A stretch of DNA of 64,000 bases from Varanus komodoensis. Lineage: Eukaryota > Chordata > Lepidosauria > Squamata > Varanidae. The stretch covers positions 58,532,374 to 58,596,373 of the forward strand of contig NW_025335268.1 in the NCBI RefSeq assembly GCF_004798865.1. The letters run 5' to 3'. The notes beneath the pieces are model-generated. The model made no database searches. It was not told the origin of the DNA and worked only from the letters and a program-made list of their open reading frames with translations. Each line of letters begins with the position of its first letter. Position 1 is the stretch's first letter. Positions 1-12,900 of the stretch are shown here, piece by piece. The position numbers and the translations under genes were made by a program.

Positions 1-1734
1 TTAACTGCCAATCAACATGCTGTCCTATAAAACTGAAATGCATAGCGCTCAGTCCCCGAAATGCACAATCCCCAATTGCTTAACCAATTCACATGACAAA
101 AATATGTAATAAAGCCATGGTTGGAGGAGGGCAGGAGGTAGAACTGTAAGAGGTATATTGGGGGATGTATATTACCCTGTTCTTGTTTTGAAAATGTATA
201 TCTAAGCAATGACCTTTCATAAGAAACTGGTGTTTTGTCATAGAATGTATTCCTGAACCTTTACATCGTGCTGTTCCATTCTTTTTGTGTCGATAAATGT
301 GAAACCAAATGTCTTGCAGAATATACAGACAATTGGTGTAGAGTAGTAGAACCAACCTGACATGTGTATTCATTCGAGGTCTTATTCTGCTGTCCATTGT
401 TAACATCTTTATGCTGCAGTCCATAGTTCTTGTGGATCTACCTAAACTCCTGCTGCTGCTGGACAGATGCTGTGCAGGAGAGGGACCTAGGCTGCTTGGA
501 GTGTGTGACAGGCACAACCTCAGGGTGGGGTAGCAGCCACAGTTAATGTTGCTCAGAGAAGCTTGGCTTGGGACTTTGTTGGCATGACGACTGGATATGT
601 CCCACACCAGCCTGCTGCCTGGAGAGGAGCAACTGTCGTGCAGCAAGCTCTTCCCATGTGCTTCCCCTCCTCCCTTGGATTGGAGCCATACGTGATTATG
701 CTGAAGGCTGGGGTTCCTAAGTTGTTTTGGGGAGCACATTTTATCTAGGTTACATTTGCAAATGTCTGCTTAACTGGAATGTATGGATGAAGTTATTGGC
801 ATAGCAAATGCTTGAAAAATTACTAAAGCAGTAAAATGTTAGGTCAATTAATGGCACATGGCATCTAATGTGGCACATGGGGTAATTCCTTTAACCTGGA
901 AATAGGTTAATTATATTCACACGGACAGATCGTACAGTTCTGCACAGTTGTTGCTTTTAAAGAGCCAGATTATTTGTGGTAAAACAAAAGTGTTCTGTAT
1001 CTTCTGTGTCTTCTTGAATCTGAGTGTATATAGTTAATATAGCTGTAATGATGTGCTCTGAAAATCCTGTGACAATCTTGTCTTCTACACGCTCTCCAAA
1101 GCAGGCAATTTTTCTGAAGGAAGCTTTCTGTCTCTCCTTAAGAATAGCAGATTGTTTGTGATCTCAGATCCTGATCCCTTTCTGCCTTCTCTGAAACGCT
1201 ATGCATCTCCAAACATTGTGAGATGTCATCCTATCTGATTAACTGTAGCTGAAAGGCAAGATTACAATGATTTCTTGTTGCCCTGCATTACAAAGCAGTT
1301 TTGTCTCCTCTGGACCTGGACCTGCAACTTCCCCATTTGCAGCAGATGGCTGAGGAGCTACAGCAGCCCTGCAAAGCCTCTTCTCACTCTACCTGTTCCC
1401 ACAGTCCTCACTGCTCCCAGTGACTGCCAACTCAACGGTCCCAGCTGCTGCCTTAAGACACTGAGGGTGCCTTCATATCCATACTTATTTGAGAGGGCAA
1501 TGCACCGTGCTTAGTAGATATATTCCTGATAAACTCAAATGTAAAAATGCATCATGATTGCAGAGAACTGCCCTGTGCACAGGCCAAGGGTAAGAAATGA
1601 CTACCTCTTTAAACAAACCCGATGAGCCTGTTTAGATGCAGTGGCAGTCTTTTAAGAAAAATGCAAACCACACAATATTTTGAAGAAAATGGTGCACATA
1701 CCTGGGAGCTATCAGGTACTCTCCACATTACTTG
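1..1734. other. Non-coding stretch, nothing recognised
   Basis: A 216-codon frame on the minus strand (89-739) has no recognisable domain and low-complexity composition. No repeat that I know is visible. Confidence 0.5.
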
Positions 1735-1832
1735 TATATAGAGTCCACCCATTGAAATAGGTGAAGTTTGAGTTAGTCACATTCATTTCAGTGGGTCTGC
1801 TCTTTGTAGGAATAATACAGGGCACTATTTGC
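1735..1832. repeat. Degenerate copy of the CCTGGGAGTAAGTCC family
   Basis: CCCATTGAAATAGGTGAAGT and TTTCAGTGGGTCTGCTCTTT retain the inverted CCCATTGA/TCAATGGG core. Heavily diverged. Confidence 0.4.
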
Positions 1833-2446
1833 CAGCCACAAGAAACAGAAGATGCAAAAGAACGAGGCTGAAGCAGTTGGTTCACTATGGCCAGCCACTG
1901 GCTAATGCTGTGTGTCTAAGGAGGGACAGTCTGCATCTCCTTTCCCACATGCCAGCACTTCCTTTGCTTTGGAGTTGTATTTACATACTATAGTCATTGT
2001 CATCATCAGTAAAGAAAGAGGGGAAGTGCAGGTGCCAGTTTGCGGATTGGTTCATTGGTGTTTTCCACTGAAATGACTAGAACTTGATCAGTGTGTGCCA
2101 ACCTGGTGGCTTTCAGCAGTGGTGCAGTGGAACCAGGGTTCACAGGGACGACTACATCACCTGCCTCCCTATCCTTCCCGGTTCCTTCTTAGCTTAGCTG
2201 CAGTCCCCACAGAAGTGGGTGGAAAATGGCAATGGATGCTGTTCCCAGCAACAAGACATTGTTTCCTGTTGCAATAGGAAGGACTTTGGGCTAGCCTGGT
2301 CTTGAATGAGCAATTAAGAGTCATTCGTTTTACAAAAGATGAAAACTGCTACAACCACTTGGTTGATATGAATCAGCCGCTTGGTGTTTGGTATTCCTTG
2401 GAGACATAGCTATGCCAGGAGTTCAAAATTTACCACTACACTACTG

Positions 2447-2556
2447 ACCTGCAGATGTTTTGGAATACAACTCCCAGCATTCCTGAGCATTGGCCATGCT
2501 GACTGGGGCAGATGGAAACCAGAGTCCAAAACTTTTGGAGGGAACCAGGTTCAAGA
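2447..2556. repeat. Foldback repeat (ACTACAACTCCCA family)
   Basis: The left arm CAGATGTTTTGGAATACAAC and TCCCAGCATTC is mirrored by the right arm AGAGTCCAAAACTTTTGGAG. This is a palindromic dispersed repeat common in squamates, probably a non-autonomous DNA element. Seven or eight more copies lie in this window. Confidence 0.7.
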
Positions 2557-3948
2557 AGGCTGGTAAACTGCCCATTCATCTGCCTCTTTTAGTGCTAAGT
2601 AGAGAACCATTCATAAGGCCAAAAGCTTTTGTTGTACTTGCATGTTTCTTCTGACATCCAAATGCCTCGCACCCCATGTTTGATTTGATCAGTGTTCTGC
2701 AATAAAACAATGCTCCGTTCAAATGAACTGAAAATGGGGGAAATAAATCCTTTTCATTTATATGCACAAAAGTTGAAGTGTAGTTAGAGGTCACTAGTTA
2801 CTGCTGAGTATATGGCCTCTTGTTCTCATAAAAACGATTTGCTCTTTTGCCTTCCTTTTAATGTCCACTTTATTCACCAAATTAAGCTTCATTCCAAGCA
2901 ATGGAAAACAAAAACACATTTCTGAGCTGTAGGACAGCAAGCAGGTTTTATAATCACTGTGCACAATTTTTTAAAACACAACTTAATTGTTTTTGTACAG
3001 ACATTAAATGGTGCTACTTTTAAGCTATGGTGAAGGTTTGTTGAACTATTATAGTGAATCAGTTTTATTCTGGACCAAGGAAAGCAAAGCAAGCTTTAAT
3101 GGATTTTACTGTTAGCAGGACCATGTTCTTACATATTAAATTGATATGTATTTTAGAGCCAAAAAGTCAAGCAGCAATACAGCAATTATTGCAATTCTTC
3201 CTCCTTGTGAGCCTTGTAAATGGCATTGGTTAACTTGCAATTCTATACGAATGTGTCAGATGTTTTACTGTGAATGATGCAGAAGAGTCAGAAAATTCCT
3301 ACCATTCATTTCTAAATGAGGTGCTATTTCAAACATGGCTTGTATAACTTGCATTGCTTGTAAGGCCAGCCTTTTCACTTTCACTTCAGATTGTAGCCAA
3401 TCAAGTCATGCCTTTAACTTGTTCTAAATGGATCTGGATCCTCCAATGCAATTATTTGTGCTTGTTTTAGCTTATGAAGGAATGGGCTAGATCAAGAGCT
3501 CTTGCTTACAACAATTTTAAAATGTTATGGACATTGCATTTCCAACAGAATGCAAGAGAGGGGGTGTCTGTGTGTCCTTTTTGTGATTCTGCAACTAAAG
3601 CACGGATTAATCTGTTTCCCACTTTTTCAAAGTTCATGTTGTTTCTCTGACCTCTGTCTAATGCTGGAATGGGCAGCTGGTACAAGAAGCTTCAGATCTG
3701 AACTTCCAGTCTATGTTTCAGAGATCCACAGTCTGGATTCCCCCCCCACTCCCCATGGAGTGTTTGCTTTTTCAATTTTGTGACACCCTTTAGCTTTTCA
3801 CTGCTCTGGTTTGTAGATTCATCTGGGAAATTTTCTGTCCCTTCCCTCTGTCACTGTTCTAAAATCCCTGGGAATAAATGCACAGAAGTAAACCATTCAG
3901 TCCAAGCTCTTTAAGCAATTCATCCTGCAACCCCTACACTCACATATA
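2557..3948. other. Non-coding stretch, nothing recognised
   Basis: AT-rich unique-looking sequence. No splice-site pair, poly(A) layout or repeat that I can support. Confidence 0.5.
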
Positions 3949-4017
3949 TAGGATTAAATCCTGTTGGACCCCATGACCTTTATTTATAGGCAGGTGTGTA
4001 TAGGTTTGCATCAACAA
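3949..4017. repeat. Degenerate copy of the CCTGGGAGTAAGTCC family
   Basis: TATTTATAGGCAGGTGTGTA followed by TAGGTTTGCATC resembles the TACTTCCAGGTAAGTGTGTATAGGATTGCAG half. The L2 fragment begins at its right edge. Confidence 0.4.
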
Positions 4018-4475
4018 GTTTATTATTTATTTATTTAGGGGACTTCTATGCCACCCCATTTGCCGAAGCCTCGGGGCGGCTCACAAACCATAAATAAATA
4101 GAATTCAATAAAACAATATAAATTAAAAGTATAAATTAAGTTGCCCTGGCCAAAGAATAAAATGAATAAATAAAGTTAACAATTAAAATAACATTTGAAT
4201 AAAAAGGTCTTCACCTGGCGCCGAAAAACAAATAACGACGGCGCCAGGCAGACCTCTCTGGGGAGCGCATTCCACAGATCGGGTGCCACCACAGAGAAAG
4301 CCCTCCTCCGAGTACTTACCCTCCTGATATCCTTCATGGAGGGTTCCCAGAGAAGGGCCTCTCCTGCTGATATCAAGGGGCGGGCAGGCATATATGGACG
4401 TAAGCGCTCCTTCAGGTAACCAGGACCCAAGCCGTTAAGGGCTTTATAGGTCATCACCAACACCTTGAAGTTCTT
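4017..4475 (-). mobile_element. L2-clade LINE 3' end, antisense
   Basis: The minus frame over 4176-4463 reads YKALNGLGPGYLKERLRPY, then [18 protein letters not shown] and FRRQVKTFLF, the conserved C-terminal tail of L2-clade ORF2. The frame is still open. The UTR contains GGGGCGGCTCACAA on the plus strand and ends in an ATTT-rich tail at the left (4017-4037). Confidence 0.9.
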
Positions 4476-5179
4476 AGTAAGGACTGCTTCTTAGTTGCTG
4501 CCCCAGCACTCATTCATTTTTCTACCAGGCACCTGAGCAACACTGCAAACAATATTCTCAGAAATAGGCCCTTGTCAAGAAAGCATGCAATTAAGCAGTC
4601 AAGGCAGGCTCTTGTAAAATGTGAGTGCAAACTGATTTCCTTCTAGGCAGAACTCTTATTAAAACTTGTTACTTGTTTTTGAGCCATTTATTAATTTATA
4701 TGTTTCTTATAGTAGACCAAAATAGCCTGAGAATGCCAAAAGGCATTGTTTAAATTGGGGGTTTTCCATCCCGGGCTCCCATTCAAACTCTCTGGGATTC
4801 CATAGGAAGCTACATCCCTTCTTCATGCCACCAAGTGGTTTCCAGTTCCCCACCCCACCCCACCCCCTCCCACCCCCTAATAATTTGGTAGTTTTCCAGT
4901 TTCGGTGCCCCCTGCCCACCATTCTGAAATCCTTCTCCTTAGACTTACTTATTGGGAGTAAGAGCTTTAAACAGAATTTTGGTGTTCTGGCCTCACACTT
5001 TTCACCTTTTGCTTTTCACACTTTCCACCCAGAACTGGAAGGCAGCCCTTTAAGAGTTCCTCTGGGGTTGAATTTACACACAAGACTGTTATCCCCACAC
5101 ACTTTTTTTTGCAGACCCATAATTTAACTTCAGGGGCTTGTCAAACAGGCTAGCAATATCACAGTATGGTTAAGCACTT

Positions 5180-5290
5180 AATGCTTTTCTGCACGAGGCT
5201 TTTAACTCAGCACTTTGCCAACGCTTCTGCTTCCATATTATTTTTAGGGATATGATCAGCTCCTTTATGCATGCTATTTTATTTAAGTCT
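5180..5290. repeat. Unnamed dispersed repeat, partial copy C
   Basis: GCTTTTAACTCAGCACTTTG, AACGCTTCTGCTTCCATATT and GATCAGCTCCTTTATGCATG match the first third of copies A and B. Confidence 0.45.
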
Positions 5291-5312
5291 TTCTATATGT
5301 TGTTTTACATAG

Positions 5313-5327
5313 CCACTAGGTGGTGTT
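5313..5327 (+). promoter_or_regulatory. Weaker CTCF-like motif CCACTAGGTGGTGTT
   Basis: It shares its first 13 bases with the motif at 26762 but has more mismatches at the 3' end of the consensus. It may simply be part of a dispersed repeat. Confidence 0.2.
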
Positions 5328-5665
5328 GTAGAATAACAGAACTGCATCAGGGTTTCCTACCACCATTCACAAAAATGCCAGATTTTCCTTAATTAAAAAA
5401 AAAAAAAAACATGCAGAGAGCAGTAGAAGCTCTTGAGGCTGATGCTGACAACAAGCCAAGTGGAAAGCTAAATTGCATTGCAGAGTAATTGGTCCAGCAG
5501 GCTGTAGCAGAATTGTAATTGCAGGGGTGGGGGAGTTGATGGATAAAGAATGCATTGTTTTGTTTGTTTTAAATATAGAGGATAAACAGCACACTGTATG
5601 TGGCATGTTGAAAACCTATATGATCTAAGATTGGATTCTATCAACCTGGCTCTAGCCAGGGAAAC

Positions 5666-5717
5666 GAAAGGAAAGGAAAGGAAAGGAAAGGAAAGGAAAG
5701 GAAAGGAAAGGAAAGGA
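5666..5717. repeat. (GAAAG)n microsatellite
   Basis: About ten uninterrupted pentamer units. Confidence 0.95.
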
Positions 5718-6416
5718 TGATCACTTTGCTTGCTTCCCTAAGGTTTCAGTTTTGTTTCTTTTCTTTTTTAAAAAACATAAGCCATCTATTTAGAAAGATT
5801 TAAGGAAAAGAGTTCAGGTAGTATTATGCCACTATATTCAAGAAGGAATAACCTCTATGTGGCTTCCAGTATTTCTAGACTATGAGTTGTACCTAGACTT
5901 GATTAAATCATGATTAACCTGAGTTCCATGGTCTTGTATAAGCACAATTAAGTCTAGATACAACCCTAGGGATCTTGACAATTATCCAGGCACTTCAAAT
6001 TGTTTAACATATTAAGATTTAATTTTAATAAGTTAGATCTTTGTTATAAAAATGGTGAAAGAATTGCTTTAAAAATTTTGATGTTTTGCAAGAGCTTATG
6101 ATATGGCTATTTCGCCATCTAATGAACAACACTCACCTGGCTCCCCATCATGACATATCAACTGTTAGAAGTGTCACTCTTCAGTCAGTGCAACAGGGTT
6201 GTGGGGTAAGTGGAAGGAATGTGGATCCTGGGGCCAAATCTTAGGTACTAATCTGGCTCTTTCAGGTTCCCCAGATTGCCACAGCCCTTCTCCCGATGAC
6301 TGAACCTTTGGTGGTGTTCCACTTCTTGTAGGGGTTCCTCCATTCCAAAGGAGTGAAATGCCTCTGCCAAGGATTAGTTACAAATTGGAAGAGCTTTAAA
6401 ATAAAACCTGCTGGCA

Positions 6417-6625
6417 TTTTATTTATTTATTATTTATTTATTTAGAAAATTTCTATGCCGCTCCATTCGCCGAAGCCTCGGGGCGGCTCACAAATAAATC
6501 AATTAAAATACTATACATTAACAATATAAAACAAGTTAACAATATAAAATAAGTCGCCCTGGCCAAAGAATAAAATAAATAAGTACTATTAACAGTTAAA
6601 ATGATGTTTGAATAAAAAGGGCTCA
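6417..6625 (-). mobile_element. L2-clade LINE 3' end, antisense, short copy of the same subfamily as 4017-4475
   Basis: It shares with the first copy the segments GCCGAAGCCTCGGGGCGGCT, CGCCCTGGCCAAAGAATAAA (GTTGCCCTGGCC in the first) and TTTGAATAAAAAGG. It is truncated just before the coding tail. The same ATTT tail is at the left end. Confidence 0.85.
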
Positions 6626-6881
6626 TTTTGAGCTCATCCCTTTTGCCTTTCCTCACAACTGGAATGTGCCCTCCCTAGAACTTGTCCAAAATTGAATTTG
6701 TTCCTTGAGCTGAAAGTTTTCCCTGACCTGATCTATATTTTTGGCATTTTTTAGGACAAGGAACTGCCAAAGGTCTATATGATGATAGGAGGGCTTTTTT
6801 TCCCCCTGGCATTTTCAAACTGCTGACAAAGGACCTCTTATCACAATCCTGCTTCTTTGCTTTCTCAGTCCATGTTTAGGG

Positions 6882-7066
6882 AAGGGGCATAGTATAGTGA
6901 TGGAATGCCTGCTTTAGATGCAGATGCTCTAAGATCAATCCCAGTACCTCAAGTTGGAAAAATCCCTGCCTGGAAAATTGGAGAGCCATTGCTGCCAGTC
7001 TGAGTCAGCAGTACTGGACTCAATGGACCAAAGGCCTGACCCAGTGTGAGGCAAATTCCTATGTTT
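6882..7066 (+). mobile_element. tRNA-derived SINE
   Basis: A decayed tRNA-like head is visible: ATAGTATAGTGATGG in the A-box position, CTTTAGATGCAGATG, and AGATCAATCCC in the B-box position. It is followed by the family body TCCCTGCCTGG and GGAGAGCCATTGCTGCCAGT, and by the 3' part ACTGGACTCAATGGACCAAA, GTCTGAC-like and CAAATTCCTATGTTT. I know this layout as a common lizard SINE. Confidence 0.75.
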
Positions 7067-7129
7067 AGTACATGCTGTGGGATTGGATGACTAGATCAGA
7101 TGAGGGATTGCTAACAGAAACATTGTAAA

Positions 7130-7540
7130 GATGAAGGATTTCTGTATGTGAGGTTCCTCTACATGAGAGCTTTCCTGAGGCTTCTGTTTCTGGATTGTTT
7201 TTCAACTTCTTAACCTTTTGTAGGATCAAGACCAGCTCCTTTATACATGTTTCCTTTCTCTTGGGTTTTTTTTTTCTTTCTCTGCTATTAGACAACTATA
7301 AGTTTGCACAGGAGTATAGCAGGATTGGGAAACATATAAGCTTCTTATATTTTGATTTCCAATAATAGTACCCTTTCTGAGATCTAAAAATAAGCTGTGC
7401 AAATGGTTGCAAGGCATGGCAGAGGCCCTGGAGAATGATGAAGTGTGTAAAGCACCTACAAACTACCATGTGTGAGGGATGGCTAAAATTATGGGCAGGA
7501 AAGACATGATTGTGTGGGATAAGTGACAGCATCAGCTGTT
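7130..7540. repeat. Unnamed dispersed repeat, copy A
   Basis: It shares several ordered blocks with 48830-49170: GCTTCTG followed by TTCTGGAT, a GGATC...GACCAGCTCCTTTATACATG block, the pair TTTCTTTCTCTGCT and CAACTA, then GAGGCCCTGGAG, and finally CAAACTACCATG-TGTGAGG. I do not recognise the family. The collinearity over about 350 bases points to one ancestral element. Confidence 0.6.
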
Positions 7541-8984
7541 TACAAGAAAGCAGTATAAAATAGTTATATATTTTTTAGAAATGCTCAAAACAGTTGAGAA
7601 AGATACGCTGTTTCCAGAAAGTTCATATCATGATCAGCTGCCAAAATGTCGCTTTATATTTACTTAATTATATTATCTACATTCTATTCCAAAGTGTGTG
7701 CAAAGATCAGTGTACAGAAACATTGCTGACAATTTGATGGGAACAAGTCACGCAATAGCCACTTGCTTTTCCATGGCGTTCTTTCAGTTTTGTAGGAGTT
7801 GCTTATCCCACAAAACTGGGGGAAACCATAAAAAATGGAACCAGTCTCTGCTTGAGAAATCCTAGTAACCTTTCCCAATATTCAGCCAAGTCTTGTCATT
7901 TTTGCATTCTGTATTAGGTCAAAGGTGTTGACAGAAATGACAAATGCAAACAATAAGAAATATTTTCTCAATTGTGCACAAGCTTTTGTTTTTGCTTTTT
8001 TACATAGGCACTAGGAAATCCCAGCACAGGGCTTTGCAGTACACATTTGTTCATGGGCAATTGGAAATGGATTCTTTTGGAACCAGAAGTTTGCCTGAAT
8101 TGAAGGAAAAAAATAGCTTTTATTCATTGCCATAAGTTAAATATTATGGAAACAAGTCTGCTTGCAATTTGCTTTGTAAAATTCACGCTAATGCTAATAA
8201 GCAACAGCTGTGAGGCTTCCTCCTGCAAGCTCTTTTGTGGCTACAGGGGAATTATCACACATGTTCTGACAAACTAGGAACGATGCAAAGTCTCCTTTCC
8301 TGTGCCTCTGCATGAATTCCACAAATACATTCAACACCAAATCAGATTTAGGAAATGTTTAATTTAAAAGATGAATGTCTTTTTTGTGGTCCACTTACTT
8401 AACAAGATGATTGATTAGGAACTCCTGTTGACTTTATATGGAAAAGCCAAAAGCGTTATCTGGAGGCTCAGCCTGTGGGCAAGAGTTACATGAATGTGCC
8501 CTCACTCTTGTGCTCTCTTTTTAAACAGCGTCTGATCAGTGTCTGGTTTTTTGTTTTGTTTTTTCGCCATAGACTGCAGAAAAGATCTTTTCCATAAATG
8601 CCTTTAAAATGAGTTTGGGGAAACTGGATAATCAGTAAGTTCAAACTAGTTACAGCAGCCACAAGCACAATTTTCATCTCCCAGAAACAAAATATACCTC
8701 TGACTTCTAGGTACTAAGAATTAGTCCATTCTGGATATACTCTGCCTTAATTTTTAACTATTGGTCAGTTAACTGAAAAGACCATTCAACTTGATGCCCC
8801 GTGATAATGCTTAAGTATACAGACACTAAGATGGTTAAGGAGAAAACATCCACAGAATAAGAGACCATAGAGCAAAATCTGCCAATAACACGCCTCTCTG
8901 TCCATTGTGGCAGTTTCCCTGTTCTGCCACTTCCTGTACAGAGGCAGTGTACCCGTGTGCACCAGTTGCTGAGGAACTCGGGCA
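7541..8984. other. Non-coding stretch
   Basis: Unique-looking AT-rich sequence. About 7680-7930 has the texture of conserved non-coding DNA (no repeats, no low complexity, balanced composition), which I cannot confirm. Confidence 0.35.
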
Positions 8985-9087
8985 GGAGGATGCTGTGACA
9001 CACAGGTCCTGGGCAAGTGTGAAGAGGATGCTGAACTGGATGGACCTTTGGTCTTGTGTGGCACAGCTCTTCCAATGTGCTTACTCA
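8985..9087 (+). mobile_element. CR1/SINE-type repeat tail
   Basis: GGATGCTGAACTGGATGGAC, CTTTGGTCTTGTGTGGCACA and GCTCTTCCAATGTGC match the ATGCTGGACTAGATGGACC...GGCTCTTCTTATGTTC tail seen in reptile repeats and at 39.1 kb. Confidence 0.5.
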
Positions 9088-9483
9088 TGCCATCTTCCAT
9101 ACACACTAAGCAGATTATTTCCAAGGCCTAGATTAGAAAGATCTCCACGGTCTCACCTTTTAATTTCAGTTTCCAGGGTTGCTGAAAATTGCCAGTAGCC
9201 CACCACTCTCAATTCCCATTCCTTCTCTCCACTTGACATGCCGCATCCCAGGTGTCAAAATTCTGCCCTAGAGATGTGCCCTCTTGATTGTACCTGATTC
9301 AAGGATCCACTTGACCTGTCAATGTCTTCCCTTGATTTCTCACAGAGTAGGAAGAACCTGTCAGTCTCAGTTTCTCATCCCTTTTCAGTCTTAAATTCAG
9401 TTTATCCTGAACTTTCAGCATTTTCTCAAACTTAAATTTGACTAGTTCTGAACATTGATATTTAATAAAAATGCTTCTCCTAA

Positions 9484-9606
9484 AAGTGCATATGCATTTT
9501 TGTGTGCATTTCTCCTAATATATGCATTTTGTATGCAAATTTGCCTAATATACACATTTTGTGTATATATTTCCCTTAATATACATAATTTGTATGCATA
9601 TTTTGA
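9484..9606. repeat. Degenerate 30-31 base tandem repeat, about 4 units
   Basis: Units start near 9484, 9515, 9545 and 9576. The shared pattern is CTAATATAYRCATTTTGT followed by RTRCATATTTSC. The first unit is the most diverged. Confidence 0.65.
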
Positions 9607-9880
9607 TTGAAGAACCCCATTGCAAAATCATAAGAAGGGGAATTTTGAAAGATAACCAGTTCATGTATTGGTTTTAAACTTTGAAATTCAGTAAGTTCAT
9701 ACTGAAGTTTTCCACCAACCCAAATTTCACAAAGTTGAAAAAGGTGATTGTCTCCTATTAAAATGTGTCACGTTAAAAATCAAAAATGGACCTTCATCCT
9801 TATAAATAAACTTTAGAGTGCACATGGGAAAGGTTTTAATTATATACTGGTTGTAAGGGTTGTTCTAGCTTTTTAAGTGG

Positions 9881-9908
9881 TTTTTTTGTTTGTTTGTTTG
9901 TTTTTTTT
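9881..9908. repeat. (TTTG)n / poly(T) tract
   Basis: Three to four TTTG units between two poly(T) runs. Confidence 0.85.
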
Positions 9909-9912
9909 ACAT

Positions 9913-12900
9913 TTTGCAATATTTTATTTGATTAGGGGTTTCCAGTATTTTTCATAATGATATAACATATTGGAAATGGAGCTATTGGGATCAGCCTTTC
10001 ATTAAAATGTCACCAAATGACCAAACTCTTCAAAAGTACAAGTTTTTTGTAGTTCTTGAAATGCATATGATAGGACCTCAGTGAAGCTACTTGGGTATAC
10101 ATGACTGTCCATTCTCTGCCCAAGCAGATTTCTTAAGTTATTAAGGGAAAGTGATATTTATGAATTAAAGTCCAATGAAGTTAACAAGTCTCTGTTGACA
10201 CTGTATTGGAAATTAAAATCTTTTAGAAATAAAATTGATTCTAAGCTATTAGATTTTATTGTCGAACTGTAAATAAGATGTAAATAAGATTTCCTTTTTC
10301 ATACGAATGTGTTGTAATGATGCGAATACAAGCCCCAATGGCTAAAATATTGGTGACTAAATGTAAAATGTGTACAATCTCAGTTTTATTTTTTACCAAA
10401 TGATTGATGTTGATATTTCCTGCTGTCTTATGTCCCTGTTCTGCTGGAAAATTCTGTCCCCACTTTGCTACTTTGGTCTAAGCAGATATCATCTTTGCAC
10501 CTGCTTTCACGTGAAAAACAATTTGGGTTGTTTCTCCAAGAGACTGATTTCATTATAATACCAGAGTGCTCTAGCAATGCTGCATGTAAAGAAAAATGGC
10601 TCATCTCAAGCACTCCACACCACCATATGAAAGACATCAACCTTTCCCCTGGCACATCAGCCAGTGGTCCCTCTGGATTACATCACCTCCCAGTTTCTCT
10701 TGACCTCTGCACATCACCAGGCACTTTCTCAGCCTCTGTTGCTCCTTCACAGTGACTTTTCAACATTCTCGAGGTGCAGTTTACATTAATCTAAAATAGG
10801 AGTAATTCTGTCAGTCTTGGATTAAGCATTGCATCATGCATGACAAAATTGGAGGCTGGGTGTTATAGGGCACACAAACAAGCCATGCATCTGTATCTCC
10901 AAGCATGTGTGTAATGTCTGAAGCTTGCCTTCAACATGTCCTTCTGCAGCTTCATTAGTAGCAGCACGAGTGAAACATGCCTTGTGTCGATTCTGAGATT
11001 GCTCAGTGGACTGAAGGATTCAAGCAAGTACAGCAGTATGCAGCCAACTGCTCCTAGCCATGTTGAAAGAATGGCACACAAGTGCTTGCTCCTACCCGTT
11101 ATATTTCCATGCTGCTCTCTGACATTTTACTAGACAGACATATGTGAGGAGAAAAGAGCAGGGGGAATCAACACTTATGTGACAACCCTTAAAATATGGA
11201 TTAAGTGTGCTTCTCGCTTGCAGCTTTGCTTGCATTTATGGGTTTAGAGCTTCAGGTTTTACTCATTCACAGAAGGACGGTGAGATCTATTCACTTATGA
11301 GAATGGAGTGAAGCTTTTGGTGAGAGGATAAGCAAAGTAGCAAAGTCATTTATAATTGTTGTTGCTTTTCATGGCTTTTATTCAACGTGCCGTGTTGCTT
11401 TTGTTAGGGTGATTCTCACTGAGCTTTTTGGGGAGCCATATAAAGTTAGAGGGCTGGGCCTTTTCATTGTAAGTGCTCTCTTGTTTTGCAGCAGGAGAAC
11501 TCATTAAAGATAATTTATAGCTTCTATAACATACCATTAAAGGATGGCTCTGACTGTGTAGCAGAGACATTTTACTCCTCCTTGGAAGCACTGCTCTTGG
11601 GTAAAAACAGCCCAAGATATCCATGTTTAACTATCATCACTTACCATACAACTGAGTGTTCTATTCTATCAAATATTTCTATTTGTGTTCCCGTTATAAA
11701 TATGCAGGTGGCTGATAGCTGGAAGCTAGAAATGTTTAACTGCTCCAAGAGATTTAAAGAACATGGAGATAAAATGCTTGGAAAACCAGGAACAACATGA
11801 CCATGATGTATGGGCAGATGGACCACCAGTTCAATATCCTTCAAGATGGTATCTGAGGGCCCGTTCCTATGTAATATCCATGAAGTAGCTCCAGGCTGGC
11901 TTGCTGTAGCTGCAGACACATGGCAAGGGAAGGATTTTAGCGACATGCAAGGGAGTATCAGGTGCTGAGTTCATCTGGAAGCAAGTGGTCTTCATGACCT
12001 GTCCGTAAGAGATGCTATCACATGGCTAGTGGCCATCTTAAGAGCTAACCTGTTGATACAAAAATGTCACACTAGATCTAGGGTTGCCATAAAAGTTGGG
12101 CATGGGTGCTCCCCTTGGAAGATTTCACAGGCACATGCCCCCTGATTTCGGTGAGCAGGACCAGGACTGGCATCTCCAGAAAGGGAAGCACATGCCTTGA
12201 TTCTCCTGAACCTCCAGGCAGCCTGCCCTGGCCCTCAGGGCAAGGGGGAAATGTTTATCCTGGGATCCCTGATGAAGTAGTGAACAGTGGCTCTGGTGGC
12301 AGTACATGTTTAGAAAACATGACATGCTCACAGGGCATCTCCCCATTTCATCTGTGCTTTCTTCTAAACAGTAGGAGTTTCTTACAGCTGCTATTTTCTT
12401 CTTTGTCCTCTTCTTCACAAAACGAGTTGCGGTGTTTGCAACATCTCTTTGTGTCGGAGATCATGGTGGAGGATCTACTCACAACGCTTATGAGTAGAAA
12501 ATGGCACTGCCTTGGAGCCGTGGAATAGCAGTTCAACTCCCACGATCCAGACTGATAGGATGCTGGCCACACAGTGACATGTTTAGGCTCTCCTGGGGCT
12601 TAAAAGAAAGTATAGGGAAGCCAACGGGCTCAGTGGTCTGCTCCTGCTGGGACACAGCCACCAATGGCAAGCCCCAAAGTAGGCTGCTTCTCCTTGACGA
12701 AGAGGGAGCTGTGTTCGGGGATGGAACTGGGACCAGCACAGTTGGCCGGTGACTCCTGTGCCAGTGGGGGTCCTCATCTTTTGCAGTTTCCCTGTGAGCT
12801 TCATTGGTGCTATCCATGGTGCTCACAATGATGAACCTGTTTGTGGAATGTTCAGCACCAGGAAATGATTCTGTATATCTCACAAGAAAAGCTGCAGTGG

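Noticed and set aside
89-739. 216-codon minus-strand open frame
   Set aside because: No domain, no splice or start context, serine-rich low-information sequence. Long frames like this occur by chance.
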